Assembly (NCBI GenBank): GCA_965203575.1 | Contig: OZ241894.1 | Span: 868,001-932,000 of the forward strand | Length of the DNA stretch: 64,000 nucleotides | Direction: 5' to 3' | From: Aldehydirespirator sp965203575 | GTDB taxonomy: Bacteria; Actinomycetota; Acidimicrobiia; Acidimicrobiales; Aldehydirespiratoraceae | In this document: in pieces, positions 34,088-43,132 of the stretch | Numbering within the stretch: position 1 is the stretch's first letter | How the letters are laid out: every line of letters starts with the position of its first letter | Position numbers and translations under genes: made by a program | The notes under the pieces: model-generated | Databases searched by the model: none | What the model was told of the DNA's origin: nothing | The model's input: the letters and a program-made list of their open reading frames with translations, nothing else

Positions 34088-35620
34088 TCAGCGCAGCAAT
34101 TCCGAATTGGAGGCGGTGCTGCGCAGCTTCGAGAGGGCCGTCTCCAGGGCCTTCACGACAGCCCCCGGGTCGTCCTCCGCGCCGCCGGTGAAGCTGCGCC
34201 GCAGGTCCTGGAGAGCCTGAACCTCGTCTGCGTCGATGAAGCGGTCCTCATCGCGCGACACGGAGGCGCTCACGTCGATGGCCGGGAACAGACCGAGTTG
34301 CGCCGCCCACCGGTCGAGCCGGATCTCGGTGTTGGCCGTGCCTACGAACTCGTCGCTCAGAACGCCGGGCAGCGAGCTCGAGCCGTCGGAGACGATGGAG
34401 GCGATCATGGTGAGGGAACCGTCTTCGGAGACGTTGCGGCCCACTCCGAAGAGCTTCTTGGGCATGTGCACGGCACCGCTCTCGACGTTGCCGCTGTAGG
34501 CCCGTCCCGCGTTCGACAGCGCAGCGTTGTAGGCCTGGGCCAGGGAGGTGAGGCTGTCGAGCACCACCGCCACGTTGCGTCCGGACTCGACGAGGCGCTT
34601 GACCCGCTCGATGGTCATCTCGGCCGTCTGCACGTGCTCCTCAGGGGTCTGGTCGAACGACGTGGCCGCCACATCGCCGTTGCGGACGCACCGCTGCACG
34701 TCGGTGATGTCCTCGGGCCGCTGGTCGAGGAACAGACCCATCACGAATATGTCCGGCTCGTTCGTCTCGATCGCGGTGATCAGAGAGGTGAGCAGCTCGG
34801 AGGCTCCGGACCGCCGGGGCCCGCTCACCAGGACTCGCTGGCCGATGCCGATCGGCGCGACCAGATCGATGAGCCGGGCCGCGATCGCGTCGGGATCCTC
34901 GGGCTGCTCGAGCATCAGGCGTCGCACGGCGTGGATCGGGGTGAGGCTCTCGAACTGCGGACGATCCGACAATTCCGCGGGGCCGTCGTTGATCGACTCC
35001 AGCGTGAGCAGGGCAGGGTTCTTCTCGGCCCGGTTGGCCGGCCGCGACGTCCCCGTGAGGTGGTCGCCGCGTCGCAGGCCGTACTGGCGGATCGTCTTGA
35101 CCGGCACGTAGGCGTCGTTGCGGTTCGGCAAGCAGCCGTCGACCCGGAGGAACCCGTAGCCCTCGTCGCGCAGATCCAGGCGACCCGCGACCGCGACGGG
35201 GTCGCCGTCCCAACTGTCGTCGCGGTCGCGGTCGCGATCGCGGCTGCGGCGCCGCCGGCGACGGTTGCCCGGATCCACCTCGTCGTCACCGCGGTCCGGG
35301 GTGCGGCTCTCCTCACGGTTGCCGGTCGCCGATCCTTCGCCGTTCTGATCGCCGTCGCGCCCGGTGGCCGGGGCGTTGTCCGTGGACCGCGGTCCTTGAT
35401 CGGCCTTGCCGGATTCGCCCGGCGCGGCTTCAGCTGTCGGGCCCTCGCCCGCCGGCTGGGAGATCCTGGCGCCGTCGGCGGTCAGGTCGATGATCAACTG
35501 GATGATCTCGTCCTTGCGGGCCCGGCTGGAGGGCTTGGCCCCCAGAGCGGCGGCGATCTGATTGAGTTCGCCACGGTCTTTGCGTTGCAGCGTGGACCGC
35601 CGCATCTCGGTCGCTTCCAC
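34088..35620 (-). CDS. rho: Rho-family protein with degenerate ATPase site
   Basis: A 510-residue Rho homologue at the canonical rho locus. It has the N-terminal helical domain (RGELNQIAAALG), an actinobacterial disordered insert (about 55-135), and a well conserved primary RNA-binding domain (EGYGFLRVDG, IRQYGLRRGDHLTG). The motor domain, however, has GPRRSGAS where active Rho has xPPKAGKT: the Walker A lysine (E. coli Lys184) is Ala. DQRPEDI replaces DERPEEV (catalytic Glu211 to Gln), SLTSLAQAYN replaces SITRLARAYN, and LGLFPAID replaces KRVFPAID (arginine finger lost). The Walker B Asp (VLDS) remains. The protein is intact, so it is not a decaying pseudogene, but I expect no ATP-driven translocation. 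Confidence 0.9.
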   Translation of the reverse strand: MEATEMRRSTLQRKDRGELNQIAAALGAKPSSRARKDEIIQLIIDLTADGARISQPAGEGPTAEAAPGESGKADQGPRSTDNAPATGRDGDQNGEGSATGNREESRTPDRGDDEVDPGNRRRRRRSRDRDRDRDDSWDGDPVAVAGRLDLRDEGYGFLRVDGCLPNRNDAYVPVKTIRQYGLRRGDHLTGTSRPANRAEKNPALLTLESINDGPAELSDRPQFESLTPIHAVRRLMLEQPEDPDAIAARLIDLVAPIGIGQRVLVSGPRRSGASELLTSLITAIETNEPDIFVMGLFLDQRPEDITDVQRCVRNGDVAATSFDQTPEEHVQTAEMTIERVKRLVESGRNVAVVLDSLTSLAQAYNAALSNAGRAYSGNVESGAVHMPKKLFGVGRNVSEDGSLTMIASIVSDGSSSLPGVLSDEFVGTANTEIRLDRWAAQLGLFPAIDVSASVSRDEDRFIDADEVQALQDLRRSFTGGAEDDPGAVVKALETALSKLRSTASNSELLR

Positions 35621-35653
35621 GGATGAATTCCCCGGTTGTCGGACTCAAGCATC

Positions 35654-35685
35654 CCGGCTCGGCGAAGCGACGCATCACGAGCCGG
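35654..35685. promoter_or_regulatory. Inverted repeat in the thrC-rho gap
   Basis: CCGGCTCG and CGAGCCGG (8 bp, 16-nt loop) lie in the leader just upstream of rho and downstream of thrC on the minus strand. It could terminate thrC or attenuate rho. Confidence 0.35.
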
Positions 35686-35783
35686 AGAAGCAGCCATCAC
35701 GCCGAAGGCGCGAGGCGCTTATCGAAGGCTACGCGGCAAAGGGCCGTTGCTGCAACCAGCCCGGCAGGGGTTCAGCCTGGGCC

Positions 35784-37181
35784 TCAGTCTCGCCGCACCG
35801 AGCGCACGAAGTCCTCGACCGCGTCGAGGCGGTTCGGCAACGAAGTGCAGCGCTCAGGGAGGTCGGCCACGGCTGCCAGCGCCGGGGGCGGGTCCGGCAG
35901 GCATCCGGTCGCGTTCAGGACCGCATCGGGGAACTTGGCCGCATGCGCCGTGGCCAGCGATACCACCAGCTCGCCCGGCCGGCGGCAGCGTTCGGCCACG
36001 CCTACCCCGACCGCGGTGTGGGGGTCGATGAACATCTGTGACTCGGCATGGACGCGGCCCATCACATCGAGCGTCTCGGAGTCGTCGAGACGGTCGCCGG
36101 CGAACTCCGCCCTCAGGCGCTCGTGCTGCTCCGTGCTCAACCCGGCGCGGCCCTCGGCCCGGAACCGGGCGAGCAGGGCGGCGGTGGCTGCTCCGTCGCC
36201 GTCGAACAGCTCGGACAGCAGGCGCTCGAGATTGGACGAGATCTGGATGTCCATGCTGGGCGAGAGCGTGGGCACTACGTCGTGGGCGGCCAACTCCCCG
36301 GTCTCGATGAGCCGGCTGAGGATGTCGTTGGTGTTGGAGGCGATCAGAAGGCGTTCCGTTGGCAGTCCCATGCGGCGGGCGTAGTGCCCCGCCAGCACGT
36401 TGCCGAAGTTGCCGGTGGGAACGCAGAACGTGACCGGCCGATCATCGGCCAGTCGTTGGGCCGCCCAGACGTAGTAGACGACCTGGGCCGCCACCCGGGC
36501 CCAGTTGATGGAGTTGACCGCGGCCAGCTTCGACTCGGTGCGGAACGGCTCGTCCGCGAACATGGCCTTCACCAGGTCCTGGCAGTCGTCGAAGGTTCCG
36601 TCGACGGCAACCGCATGGACGTTGGGCGCGTCCAGTGTGGTCATCTGGCGTCGCTGGATCTCGCTGGTGCGCCCGGCGGGGTGCAGCACCACGATGTCGA
36701 GGCGGTCGCGGCCGGCCACCGCCTCCATGGCCGCGGAGCCGGTGTCGCCCGAGGTGGCCGCAACGATCATGGCCCGGTCGTCGCGGTGCTCCAGTTCGTG
36801 ATCGAACAGTCGGGCCACCACCTGCAGGGCGATGTCCTTGAAGGCGAACGTGGGCCCGTGGAACAGCTCGAGCAGCCAGTGGTCGTCGTCGAGGGCGACC
36901 ACTGGGCACACGTCGGGGTGGTCGAAGGTGGTGTAGGCGTCGGCAACCAGTGACGCCAGCTCGTCGTCTTCGACCGCTCCACCCACGTAGGGAGCCATGA
37001 TGCGGGCGGCCAGTTCGGCGTAGCTCAGGTTGCGGGCCTCGGGTCCGGCGGCCTCGGGCAGTTTGGGCACGTGCTCGGGGATGTAGAGGCCCCCGTCGGC
37101 TGCGAGCCCGCCCAGCAGCACCTCGTCGAACGCGAGACGGCCGCCGTGACCCGGCTCCGACCGGGTGCTCATGTACCGCAT
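35784..37181 (-). CDS. thrC: Threonine synthase
   Basis: A 465-residue fold-type II PLP enzyme of the long threonine synthase class. The PLP lysine is in TFAFKDIALQ (about 115); ATSGDTGSAAMEAV binds phosphate, and CVPTGNFGNVLAGHYA is typical. It converts O-phosphohomoserine to threonine. The frame is open for 250 codons upstream through hom, so the start near the hom stop (ATG 37181, or 37172) is chosen. No thrB is adjacent. Confidence 0.93.
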   Translation of the reverse strand: MRYMSTRSEPGHGGRLAFDEVLLGGLAADGGLYIPEHVPKLPEAAGPEARNLSYAELAARIMAPYVGGAVEDDELASLVADAYTTFDHPDVCPVVALDDDHWLLELFHGPTFAFKDIALQVVARLFDHELEHRDDRAMIVAATSGDTGSAAMEAVAGRDRLDIVVLHPAGRTSEIQRRQMTTLDAPNVHAVAVDGTFDDCQDLVKAMFADEPFRTESKLAAVNSINWARVAAQVVYYVWAAQRLADDRPVTFCVPTGNFGNVLAGHYARRMGLPTERLLIASNTNDILSRLIETGELAAHDVVPTLSPSMDIQISSNLERLLSELFDGDGAATAALLARFRAEGRAGLSTEQHERLRAEFAGDRLDDSETLDVMGRVHAESQMFIDPHTAVGVGVAERCRRPGELVVSLATAHAAKFPDAVLNATGCLPDPPPALAAVADLPERCTSLPNRLDAVEDFVRSVRRD

Positions 37182-37185
37182 GGCG

Positions 37186-38493
37186 CTACTGAGGGTTCTC
37201 GTCCCCGACGACCCGGATGACGTTGCCCAGTTCGTGGACCGCCTCCAGGCCGCGGAGGTCGCGCAGCGTGGCCTGCAGGTCGCTCTCGCGGCACTCGTGG
37301 GTGATGAACACGAGGCGGGCGTCGTCGCCCAGGCCGTGCTGCTCCATGGAACGGATGGACACTCCGTGGCGTCCGAACACGTCAGCCACCGAGGCCAGCA
37401 CGCCGGGCCGGTCGGCGACCTCCAAGCCGATGTAGTACTCGGACCGCAGGTCGTCGATCGAGCGGATGCGGGCCCGGACGAGCCGCCCGATCCGGCCCGG
37501 ACCGCCCGAGGTGAGGTTGACGGCCGCGTCGACGAGGTCGCCCAGAACGGCTCCGGCGGTAGGGCGGCCGCCGGCGCCCCGGCCGTAGAACATGAGCTCA
37601 CCGACCGCGTTGCCCTGGATGAACACAGCGTTGAAGCTGTCGCGCACGCTGGCCAGCGGGTGCTGTACCGGCACCATGGCCGGATGGACCCGCACGGCCA
37701 CCTCCGGCGGCTCGCCGTTGCCCCACCCGGTGCGCTCGGCCACCGCGACGGCCTTGACCGCGTAGCCCAGACGCCGGGCCATCTCGATGTCGTGGAGGGT
37801 GATCCGGGCGATTCCCTCGTGGTAGACGTCGCCGGCCACCACCACCGCACCGAAGGCGACGGTGGCGATGATGGCGGCCTTGGCACCGGCGTCGAACCCC
37901 TCGACGTCCGCGGTGGGGTCGCGCTCGGCATAGCCCAGGCTCTGGGCCTCGCTCAACGCTTCGGCGTAGCTGGCGCCGCCCTCGGACATCTGGGTGAGGA
38001 TGTAGTTGGTCGTGCCGTTGACGATGCCCATGATCCGCTGCACCGGCTCAGCCGCCAACGACTCCCGGAGGGGACGGATGAGGGGGATGGCCCCCGCGAC
38101 GGCGGCCTCGAACAGCAGATCGACACCGGCGTCGTCGGCGGCCGCGAACAGCTCCGCGCCGTAGTTGGCCAGCAGCTCCTTGTTGCCCGTCACGACCGGC
38201 TTGCCCTCCGCGATGGCGTCGTGCAGCAGGCTGCGGGCCGGCTCGATCCCGCCGATGACTTCCACCACGATGTCGATCTCGGGATCCGAGACGATCGCGG
38301 CCGCGTCGGTGCAGAACACCGACGGGTCGATGTTCAGGCCGCGGTCCTTTGAGGTGGAGCGCACCGCGATCCTGGTGATCTCCAGTTCGATGCCGGTGCG
38401 GGTCGCCACCGTGTCGCGCTGCTCGTCGAGCAGCGTCACGAGAGCGGCGCCCACGTTGCCGCAGCCGAGGAGTCCGATACGGAGCCGGTTCAC
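37186..38493 (-). CDS. hom: Homoserine dehydrogenase
   Basis: A 435-residue NAD(P)-dependent homoserine dehydrogenase: Rossmann GLLGCGNVGAAL (7-18), the GNKELLANYG block, the catalytic region GIVNGTTNYILTQMSEGG and DVEGFDAGAKAAI, and a C-terminal ACT domain (about 350-430, RPGVLASVADVFGRHGVSIRS) for threonine feedback inhibition. It feeds the threonine and methionine branches; thrC starts within a few bases of its stop. Confidence 0.95.
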   Translation of the reverse strand: MNRLRIGLLGCGNVGAALVTLLDEQRDTVATRTGIELEITRIAVRSTSKDRGLNIDPSVFCTDAAAIVSDPEIDIVVEVIGGIEPARSLLHDAIAEGKPVVTGNKELLANYGAELFAAADDAGVDLLFEAAVAGAIPLIRPLRESLAAEPVQRIMGIVNGTTNYILTQMSEGGASYAEALSEAQSLGYAERDPTADVEGFDAGAKAAIIATVAFGAVVVAGDVYHEGIARITLHDIEMARRLGYAVKAVAVAERTGWGNGEPPEVAVRVHPAMVPVQHPLASVRDSFNAVFIQGNAVGELMFYGRGAGGRPTAGAVLGDLVDAAVNLTSGGPGRIGRLVRARIRSIDDLRSEYYIGLEVADRPGVLASVADVFGRHGVSIRSMEQHGLGDDARLVFITHECRESDLQATLRDLRGLEAVHELGNVIRVVGDENPQ

Positions 38494-38590
38494 CCCTCCA
38501 AGCTACAGCCCACTCGCTACGGGCCGGGCCTCGGTCAGCCGGCCCCACTTCCGTTGCCGGACCTCGGGTGGATTGTCACCGTTGCAGCGG

Positions 38591-38965
38591 CTAGCGCCAG
38601 CCAGCCTTCGCTTCGAGCGCGGCGGTGCGCTCGCCCAACGCGGCGACGGCCGCCATGGCTTGCAGGTGCAGGTCGACCACACGTTCGCTCAACGCGGCGA
38701 TCGCGGCCATGGCCTCGCGGTGGAGCCTGTCAGCATGCTCACGCTGCTCACGACCCTGCTGGGCAATGGCAGCCATGGCCTCCGCATGGAGCCTGTCGGT
38801 GTGGTCCCGCTGCACGCCGACCGCCGCCATGATCTCGCCGTGAAGCCTCTCATTCTGATCCCGCTGCGCGTCGACCTGCTTGAGCAGGAAGTGCACCAGC
38901 ACGCCAATGATCCCCACCAGGCCGGAACCCAAGACGGAGATCAGTGCAATCAGCATGAAATACAT
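38591..38965 (-). CDS. Small membrane protein with repeated coiled coil
   Basis: A 124-residue protein with one N-terminal membrane helix (MLIALISVLGSGLVGIIGVLVHFLL) and then amphipathic repeats of the form DRLHxEAMAAI / QRDxxxRLH, about four imperfect units of 15 residues. It resembles the products of 6875-7195 and 46034-46462 in plan but not in repeat sequence. ATG 38965 is chosen (38956 possible); earlier codons lie in the divergent promoter. It is divergent from the kinase-like gene. Function unknown. Confidence 0.6.
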   Translation of the reverse strand: MYFMLIALISVLGSGLVGIIGVLVHFLLKQVDAQRDQNERLHGEIMAAVGVQRDHTDRLHAEAMAAIAQQGREQREHADRLHREAMAAIAALSERVVDLHLQAMAAVAALGERTAALEAKAGWR

Positions 38966-39007
38966 TGTATCACATGGTCGAGACATCGGCAACCAAGGCC
39001 ATCCACA

Positions 39008-39013
39008 TATACT
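39008..39013 (+). promoter_or_regulatory. -10 box (TATACT) of a probable leaderless promoter
   Basis: A near-consensus TATACT ends 7 nt before ATG 39021, in an AT-rich 55-bp divergent gap. No Shine-Dalgarno precedes the ATG. Confidence 0.55.
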
Positions 39014-39020
39014 AAGATTC

Positions 39021-39809
39021 ATGAGCAGCGACGTTCAACTGTTCTCGAAGGACTGCTCGTCGGCCGAGGCTGCAGCCCGGGAGGCTCGGCACCTCCAGAC
39101 CCTGCGTGGCCCAGGGATAGTGCCTCTACGAGGCGCTGGCACCCATGGGTTGGCGATCGAGAAAGCGGCCTGCTCACTGGCCGACGTGCTGCACGAGCGA
39201 GGCCCCTTGCAAGAGGACGAGGTCAGGGCGGTCGGGACCGCGGCCGCAGCCGCGCTGGCTCGCGTCCACGCGGCCGGGCTCGTGCATGGGGACGTCAAGC
39301 CCGCCAACCTGCTGCTTAGCCCCGACCGCGACCTGTGGCTGGCGGACTTCGACGCGGCGTACCCGGCGGACGGCCGGCCGCTCGATCGGTTCAGCCCCGG
39401 GAGGCTGCCACCAGGCGCCCCGGCCCTGCCGGCCACCGACGTGGCTGCGCTGGGGTTGGCCCTGGTCGAGCTGGCCACTGGCGCAATACTGGACCCGGGC
39501 GCGACCTGGCGGGCGGCCGACCTGCGCCGTCTCGGATGCTCGCCGTCTCTCAGCGCGGAACTCTCCTTCATGCTCGACGGCGACGGCCGGGCGCTCAGCG
39601 CGCTGGATGCAGCCAAGATGCTCGGCCGGGGCGACTGCGGCTCGCTGCCCGCGCCGGCCGCTGAGGCGCGGCGCGTCGATCCCACCCCGACCGTCGAGTT
39701 CATGCTGGCCCGCCACCCGCAGTCGGACATGTCGCCCCGACCGGTGCTCAAGGCCGACGAGCCGCCGTCGAGATGGTGGCAGCGCCTGGCCGCATCCTGG
39801 CTGCCCTAG
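39021..39809 (+). CDS. Ser/Thr protein kinase-like protein with minimal N-lobe
   Basis: A 262-residue protein with a kinase C-lobe: the catalytic loop is GLVHGDVKPANLLL (about 85-98), the metal loop DFD replaces DFG (about 109-111), and TDVAALGLALVELATG is helix F. The N-lobe is very short: no glycine-rich loop is present, and the region begins around strand 3 (VQLFSK), so the usual Lys is doubtful. The catalytic Asp and Asn are present, so weak activity or a pseudokinase role are both possible. There is no membrane helix; the C-terminus is Pro-rich. It is flanked by lysA (convergent) and the coiled-coil gene (divergent). Confidence 0.7.
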   Translation: MSSDVQLFSKDCSSAEAAAREARHLQTLRGPGIVPLRGAGTHGLAIEKAACSLADVLHERGPLQEDEVRAVGTAAAAALARVHAAGLVHGDVKPANLLLSPDRDLWLADFDAAYPADGRPLDRFSPGRLPPGAPALPATDVAALGLALVELATGAILDPGATWRAADLRRLGCSPSLSAELSFMLDGDGRALSALDAAKMLGRGDCGSLPAPAAEARRVDPTPTVEFMLARHPQSDMSPRPVLKADEPPSRWWQRLAASWLP

Positions 39810-39913
39810 ACCCGAAGCAGATGCAGTCGTCTCGCGATGCGGCGCGACGCCGGCTGACGGCCGCCGAGAGCGCCAACCACTCGGGCCGAGCCACCGGCGA
39901 CCGGTCGCGGGGG

Positions 39914-41221
39914 TCAGGCGTCGGGCAGCTCGCAGGCCAGCAGGTCGTCGTAGGTCTCGCGGCGGACCGCCAGGCGGGCCTCGCCACCGGCGGCGAAGAC
40001 CACCGCGGGCCGCAGGACCTTGTTGTAGTTGGAGCCCATGGAGTGGCCGTAGGCACCCGTGACGGGCGTGGCCAGGATGTCTCCGACCGCGATGTCGGCA
40101 GGCACCATGGCGTCGCGTACCAGCGTGTCCCCTGACTCGCAGTGCTTGCCCACCACGGTCACGACCCGGTCCCTGGGAGCGTCGACGGATCTGGGCAGGA
40201 ACGCCTCATAGCCGCTTCCATAAAGAACCGGCCGCGGGTTGTCGCTCATCCCGCCGTCGACGGCCACGTAGGTCCGGACCCCCTCGATGGTCTTGATGGT
40301 TCCCACCGTGTAGAGGGTGACCGCGGCGGCCGCCGCGATGGCGCGGCCGGGTTCGGCGGTGACCCGGGCCTTCACGCCGGCAGACCGGCAGGCATCGCGC
40401 ACCGCCGCGCCCCACTCGGCGATCGTCGGTGCCGACTCGCCCGAGACATACGGCACACCGAGACCGCCGCCGACCGATATCTCGTCCACCTCGAAGGGCG
40501 CGGCGGCCTCCGCGATCACCGCTACTGCCTTGGCGAAGGAGGACGCCTCGAACACCTGGCTGCCGATGTGGGAGTGGATGCCGACCACCTCGACCGAGGC
40601 CGAGGCCCGGGCCCGCTCCATTGCGGCCGCGGCCGCACCTGTCGACACGGTGAAGCCGAACTTGGAGTCATCGGCCCCGGTCACCAGGTAGGCGTGGGTG
40701 TGGGCCTCGACGCCGGGGGTGAATCGCAGCAGCACCTGGGGACGCGCCCCGGTCTCGGCATTCAGCGCGTCGAGGCGGTCCAACTCGTCGAAGCTGTCCA
40801 CCACGATGCGCCCGACGCCGGCCGCGACGGCCTCGTGCAGTTCGCCCATTGACTTGTTGTTGCCGTGCAGCACGAGGCGGTCCGCGGGCACGCCCGCAGC
40901 CAGCGCCACCTGCAACTCGCCCCCGGTGGCCACATCGAGGCCCATACCCTCCGAATGCACGAGGCGAGCCATGGCGACGCACAGGAACGCCTTGGCCGCG
41001 TAGGCCACGTCCGGCCCGAACGCGGCCACCGCCTCGCGGCAGCGGCTGCGCAGATGCTCCTCGTCGTAGACGAACAGAGGCGTCCCGTGGGCGTCGGCCA
41101 GCTCGAGCAAGTCGCATCCCCCGATACTGAGCCGACCCTGTGACACGTCGTGGTTGTCGGGCAGCAGGCGGCGGGGCAGCGGCGAGGCCTGGGCGGGTGA
41201 AGAAGCCTGGGATCCGGCCAT
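39914..41221 (-). CDS. lysA: Diaminopimelate decarboxylase
   Basis: A 435-residue fold-type III PLP enzyme catalysing the last step of lysine synthesis. The PLP lysine is in YAAKAFLC (Lys77), with HIGSQ and ISVGGGLGVPY in the barrel, AEPGRAI, and the substrate loops VGKHCESGD and GAYGHSMGSNYN. The N-terminal 25 residues are variable. It lies 4 bp downstream of argS, as in other Actinobacteria. Confidence 0.95.
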   Translation of the reverse strand: MAGSQASSPAQASPLPRRLLPDNHDVSQGRLSIGGCDLLELADAHGTPLFVYDEEHLRSRCREAVAAFGPDVAYAAKAFLCVAMARLVHSEGMGLDVATGGELQVALAAGVPADRLVLHGNNKSMGELHEAVAAGVGRIVVDSFDELDRLDALNAETGARPQVLLRFTPGVEAHTHAYLVTGADDSKFGFTVSTGAAAAAMERARASASVEVVGIHSHIGSQVFEASSFAKAVAVIAEAAAPFEVDEISVGGGLGVPYVSGESAPTIAEWGAAVRDACRSAGVKARVTAEPGRAIAAAAAVTLYTVGTIKTIEGVRTYVAVDGGMSDNPRPVLYGSGYEAFLPRSVDAPRDRVVTVVGKHCESGDTLVRDAMVPADIAVGDILATPVTGAYGHSMGSNYNKVLRPAVVFAAGGEARLAVRRETYDDLLACELPDA

Positions 41222-41225
41222 CGGG

Positions 41226-42845
41226 CTACAGCCTCTCCGGGGCCGACACCCCGAGAATGCCCAGGGCCACGGCCAGGCCCACCCGGGCTCCCTCCACCAG
41301 CCACAGACGGGCCTGGCGCAGCTCCTCGCCCACGTCGTCGCGCAGGATGGGGCAATCGTGCCAGAACCGGTGGAAGGCGGCCGCCAGCTCGCGGGCCCAG
41401 GCTGTCACCTGGTGCGGGGCGCGGGCTCGCGTCGCAGCCGCCACGGAGTCGGGCAGGGACGCCAGGGCCCTCAGCACGTCCAGCTCACGCTCGTGCACGA
41501 GCACCGACAGATCCACATCGTCCAGCGGTGCCCGCTGAACGTCGCGGGCCGCGGCCATCCGCCCCAGCGAGTGGATGCGGGCGTGCGCGTATTGCACGTA
41601 GTAGACGGGGTTCTCGGCTGACTGGGCCGACACCACGTCGACGTCGATGGTCTGGGTGGTGTCGATGGACTGGAGCAGGTACACCAGCCGGGTCACGTCG
41701 GGCCCGACCTCGTCGAGCAGGTCCGAGACCAGCACCATGTCGCCGGCCCGCTTGGACAGGCGCACCTCGACCCCGCCCCGCCGCAGGGTGACGTTCTGGC
41801 CGATCAGCGTCTCGTAGCCGTCTGGAGGGTGCCCCAGCGCACCCAGCGCGGCCCGCATCCGTGGGACATAGCCGTGGTGGTCAGCGCCGAGAACGTCGAT
41901 CACCACCTCGCCCCGGGAGAACTTCTCGTGGTGGTAGGCGATGTCGGGCAAGAAATAGGTGGGCTCGCCATCGCTCTTGACCAACACCCGGTCGGCACTG
42001 TCGCCGAGGTCGCCGGTCCGCAACCACACCGCGCCGTCCTGCTCGTACACCATCTCCCGGCTGCGCAGCTCGTCGAGAACGTCGTCCATCGCGCCCCGGC
42101 CGACCAGCGCTGACTCGCTGGTGTAGAGGTCGAAGTCCACATTCATCGCGGCCATGGTCTCGGCCTGGTCCCGGCGGGCGCGCTCCAGCCCCCACTCGCG
42201 TATGTCGTCCGTGTCGCCGATGTCGGGCATCTCGGCGGCCCACTCGGCCACGTACTCGCCGTGGTAACCGTCGTCGGCCGGCTCAGCGCCGCGGCTCCGA
42301 GCCTCGAGAGAGGCGGTGAACAGGTCGATCTGGCGGCCCCGGTCGTTCACGTAGAACTCCCGGCACACCGCGTAGCCGCAGCGTTCCAGCAGCCGGCATA
42401 GCGAGTCTCCGTAGGCGGCCCAGCGTCCGTGGCCGGCATGCAGCGGTCCGGTGGGATTGGCCGACACGAACTCCACGCTCACCGAGCGTCCCGCACCCTC
42501 GGTGCTGCGGGCGTAGCCGTCGACGCCGGCGCCGATCACCTCTCCGAGCACCTCATGCAGCCAGCTCGGGGCCAGCCTGAAGTTCACGAAGCCGGGGCCG
42601 GCGGCCTCCACCGTCACCACGTGCGGGGGTGGCTCGACGCTCAGATGGGCGACGATCTGCTCGGCCAGCTCGCGGGGCGGACGCCCCGCGGCCTTGGCCG
42701 CGGCCAGAGCGACATTGGACGACCATTCGCCGTGGGAACGATCCCGGGGGCGCTCGATGGCGATCTCGGCGGGCGCGCCATCGACGCCGGCTCCTTCAAG
42801 AGCCGACCGCAGCCCGTCCCGCAAGCCGTCGCGCACATCCGGCAT
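41226..42845 (-). CDS. argS: Arginyl-tRNA synthetase
   Basis: A 539-residue class I synthetase. The N-terminal Add1 domain is followed by EFVSANPTGPLHAGHGRW, which holds the HIGH-like motif (HAGH), and the SKRAGD segment replaces KMSKS, as is common in ArgRS. The C-terminal helical domain (YYVQYAHARIHSL) binds the anticodon. A tRNA-Arg gene lies 214 bp upstream, across a short tandem-repeat array. Confidence 0.96.
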   Translation of the reverse strand: MPDVRDGLRDGLRSALEGAGVDGAPAEIAIERPRDRSHGEWSSNVALAAAKAAGRPPRELAEQIVAHLSVEPPPHVVTVEAAGPGFVNFRLAPSWLHEVLGEVIGAGVDGYARSTEGAGRSVSVEFVSANPTGPLHAGHGRWAAYGDSLCRLLERCGYAVCREFYVNDRGRQIDLFTASLEARSRGAEPADDGYHGEYVAEWAAEMPDIGDTDDIREWGLERARRDQAETMAAMNVDFDLYTSESALVGRGAMDDVLDELRSREMVYEQDGAVWLRTGDLGDSADRVLVKSDGEPTYFLPDIAYHHEKFSRGEVVIDVLGADHHGYVPRMRAALGALGHPPDGYETLIGQNVTLRRGGVEVRLSKRAGDMVLVSDLLDEVGPDVTRLVYLLQSIDTTQTIDVDVVSAQSAENPVYYVQYAHARIHSLGRMAAARDVQRAPLDDVDLSVLVHERELDVLRALASLPDSVAAATRARAPHQVTAWARELAAAFHRFWHDCPILRDDVGEELRQARLWLVEGARVGLAVALGILGVSAPERL

Positions 42846-42857
42846 CGGCCGATCCTA

Positions 42858-43015
42858 CCGTTGGCCCTCCATCTCCCTGTGAGCAGCAGGCCAGTCGCGT
42901 CTGCCACCGTTGGCCCCCATCTCCCTGTGAGCAGCAGGCCAGTCGCGTCTGCCACCGTTGGCCCCCAGTCTCCCCAGTGAGCAGCAGGCCAGTCAGGTCT
43001 GCCACCGTTGGCCCC
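42858..43015. repeat. Short tandem repeats, 48-50 bp unit, 3-4 copies
   Basis: The unit contains CCACCGTTGGCCCCC, then TGAGCAGCAGGCCAGTC. Copies of the TTGGCC core begin at 42861, 42910, 42958 and 43008, so spacing is 49, 48 and 50 bp, not a multiple of three. The array fills the gap between argS and the tRNA gene. Confidence 0.8.
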
Positions 43016-43059
43016 CTGCCTCCTCGGTGAGCCGGGCGCCGATAGCATGACCCGGCCCA

Positions 43060-43131
43060 GCCCCCGTAGCTCAGGGGATAGAGCAACGGCCTCCGGAGCC
43101 GTGTGCGCAGGTTCGAATCCTGCCGGGGGCG
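43060..43131 (+). tRNA. tRNA-Arg (CCG anticodon)
   Basis: A complete cloverleaf: acceptor GCCCCCG/CGGGGGC, D-stem GCTC/GAGC, anticodon stem ACGGC/GCCGT with loop CTCCGGA (anticodon CCG, reads CGG), T-arm GCAGG-TTCGAAT-CCTGC. CCA is not encoded. The next gene's ATG begins 2 nt after the discriminator base. Confidence 0.96.
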
Positions 43132-43132
43132 C

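Noticed and set aside
41226..42845. ArgRS lacking KMSKS as an anomaly
   Set aside because: Many bacterial ArgRS lack the canonical KMSKS; the gene is otherwise normal.
42858..43015. CRISPR-like array
   Set aside because: The 48-50 bp units are themselves repeated without unique spacers, and no cas genes are present; it is a plain tandem repeat.
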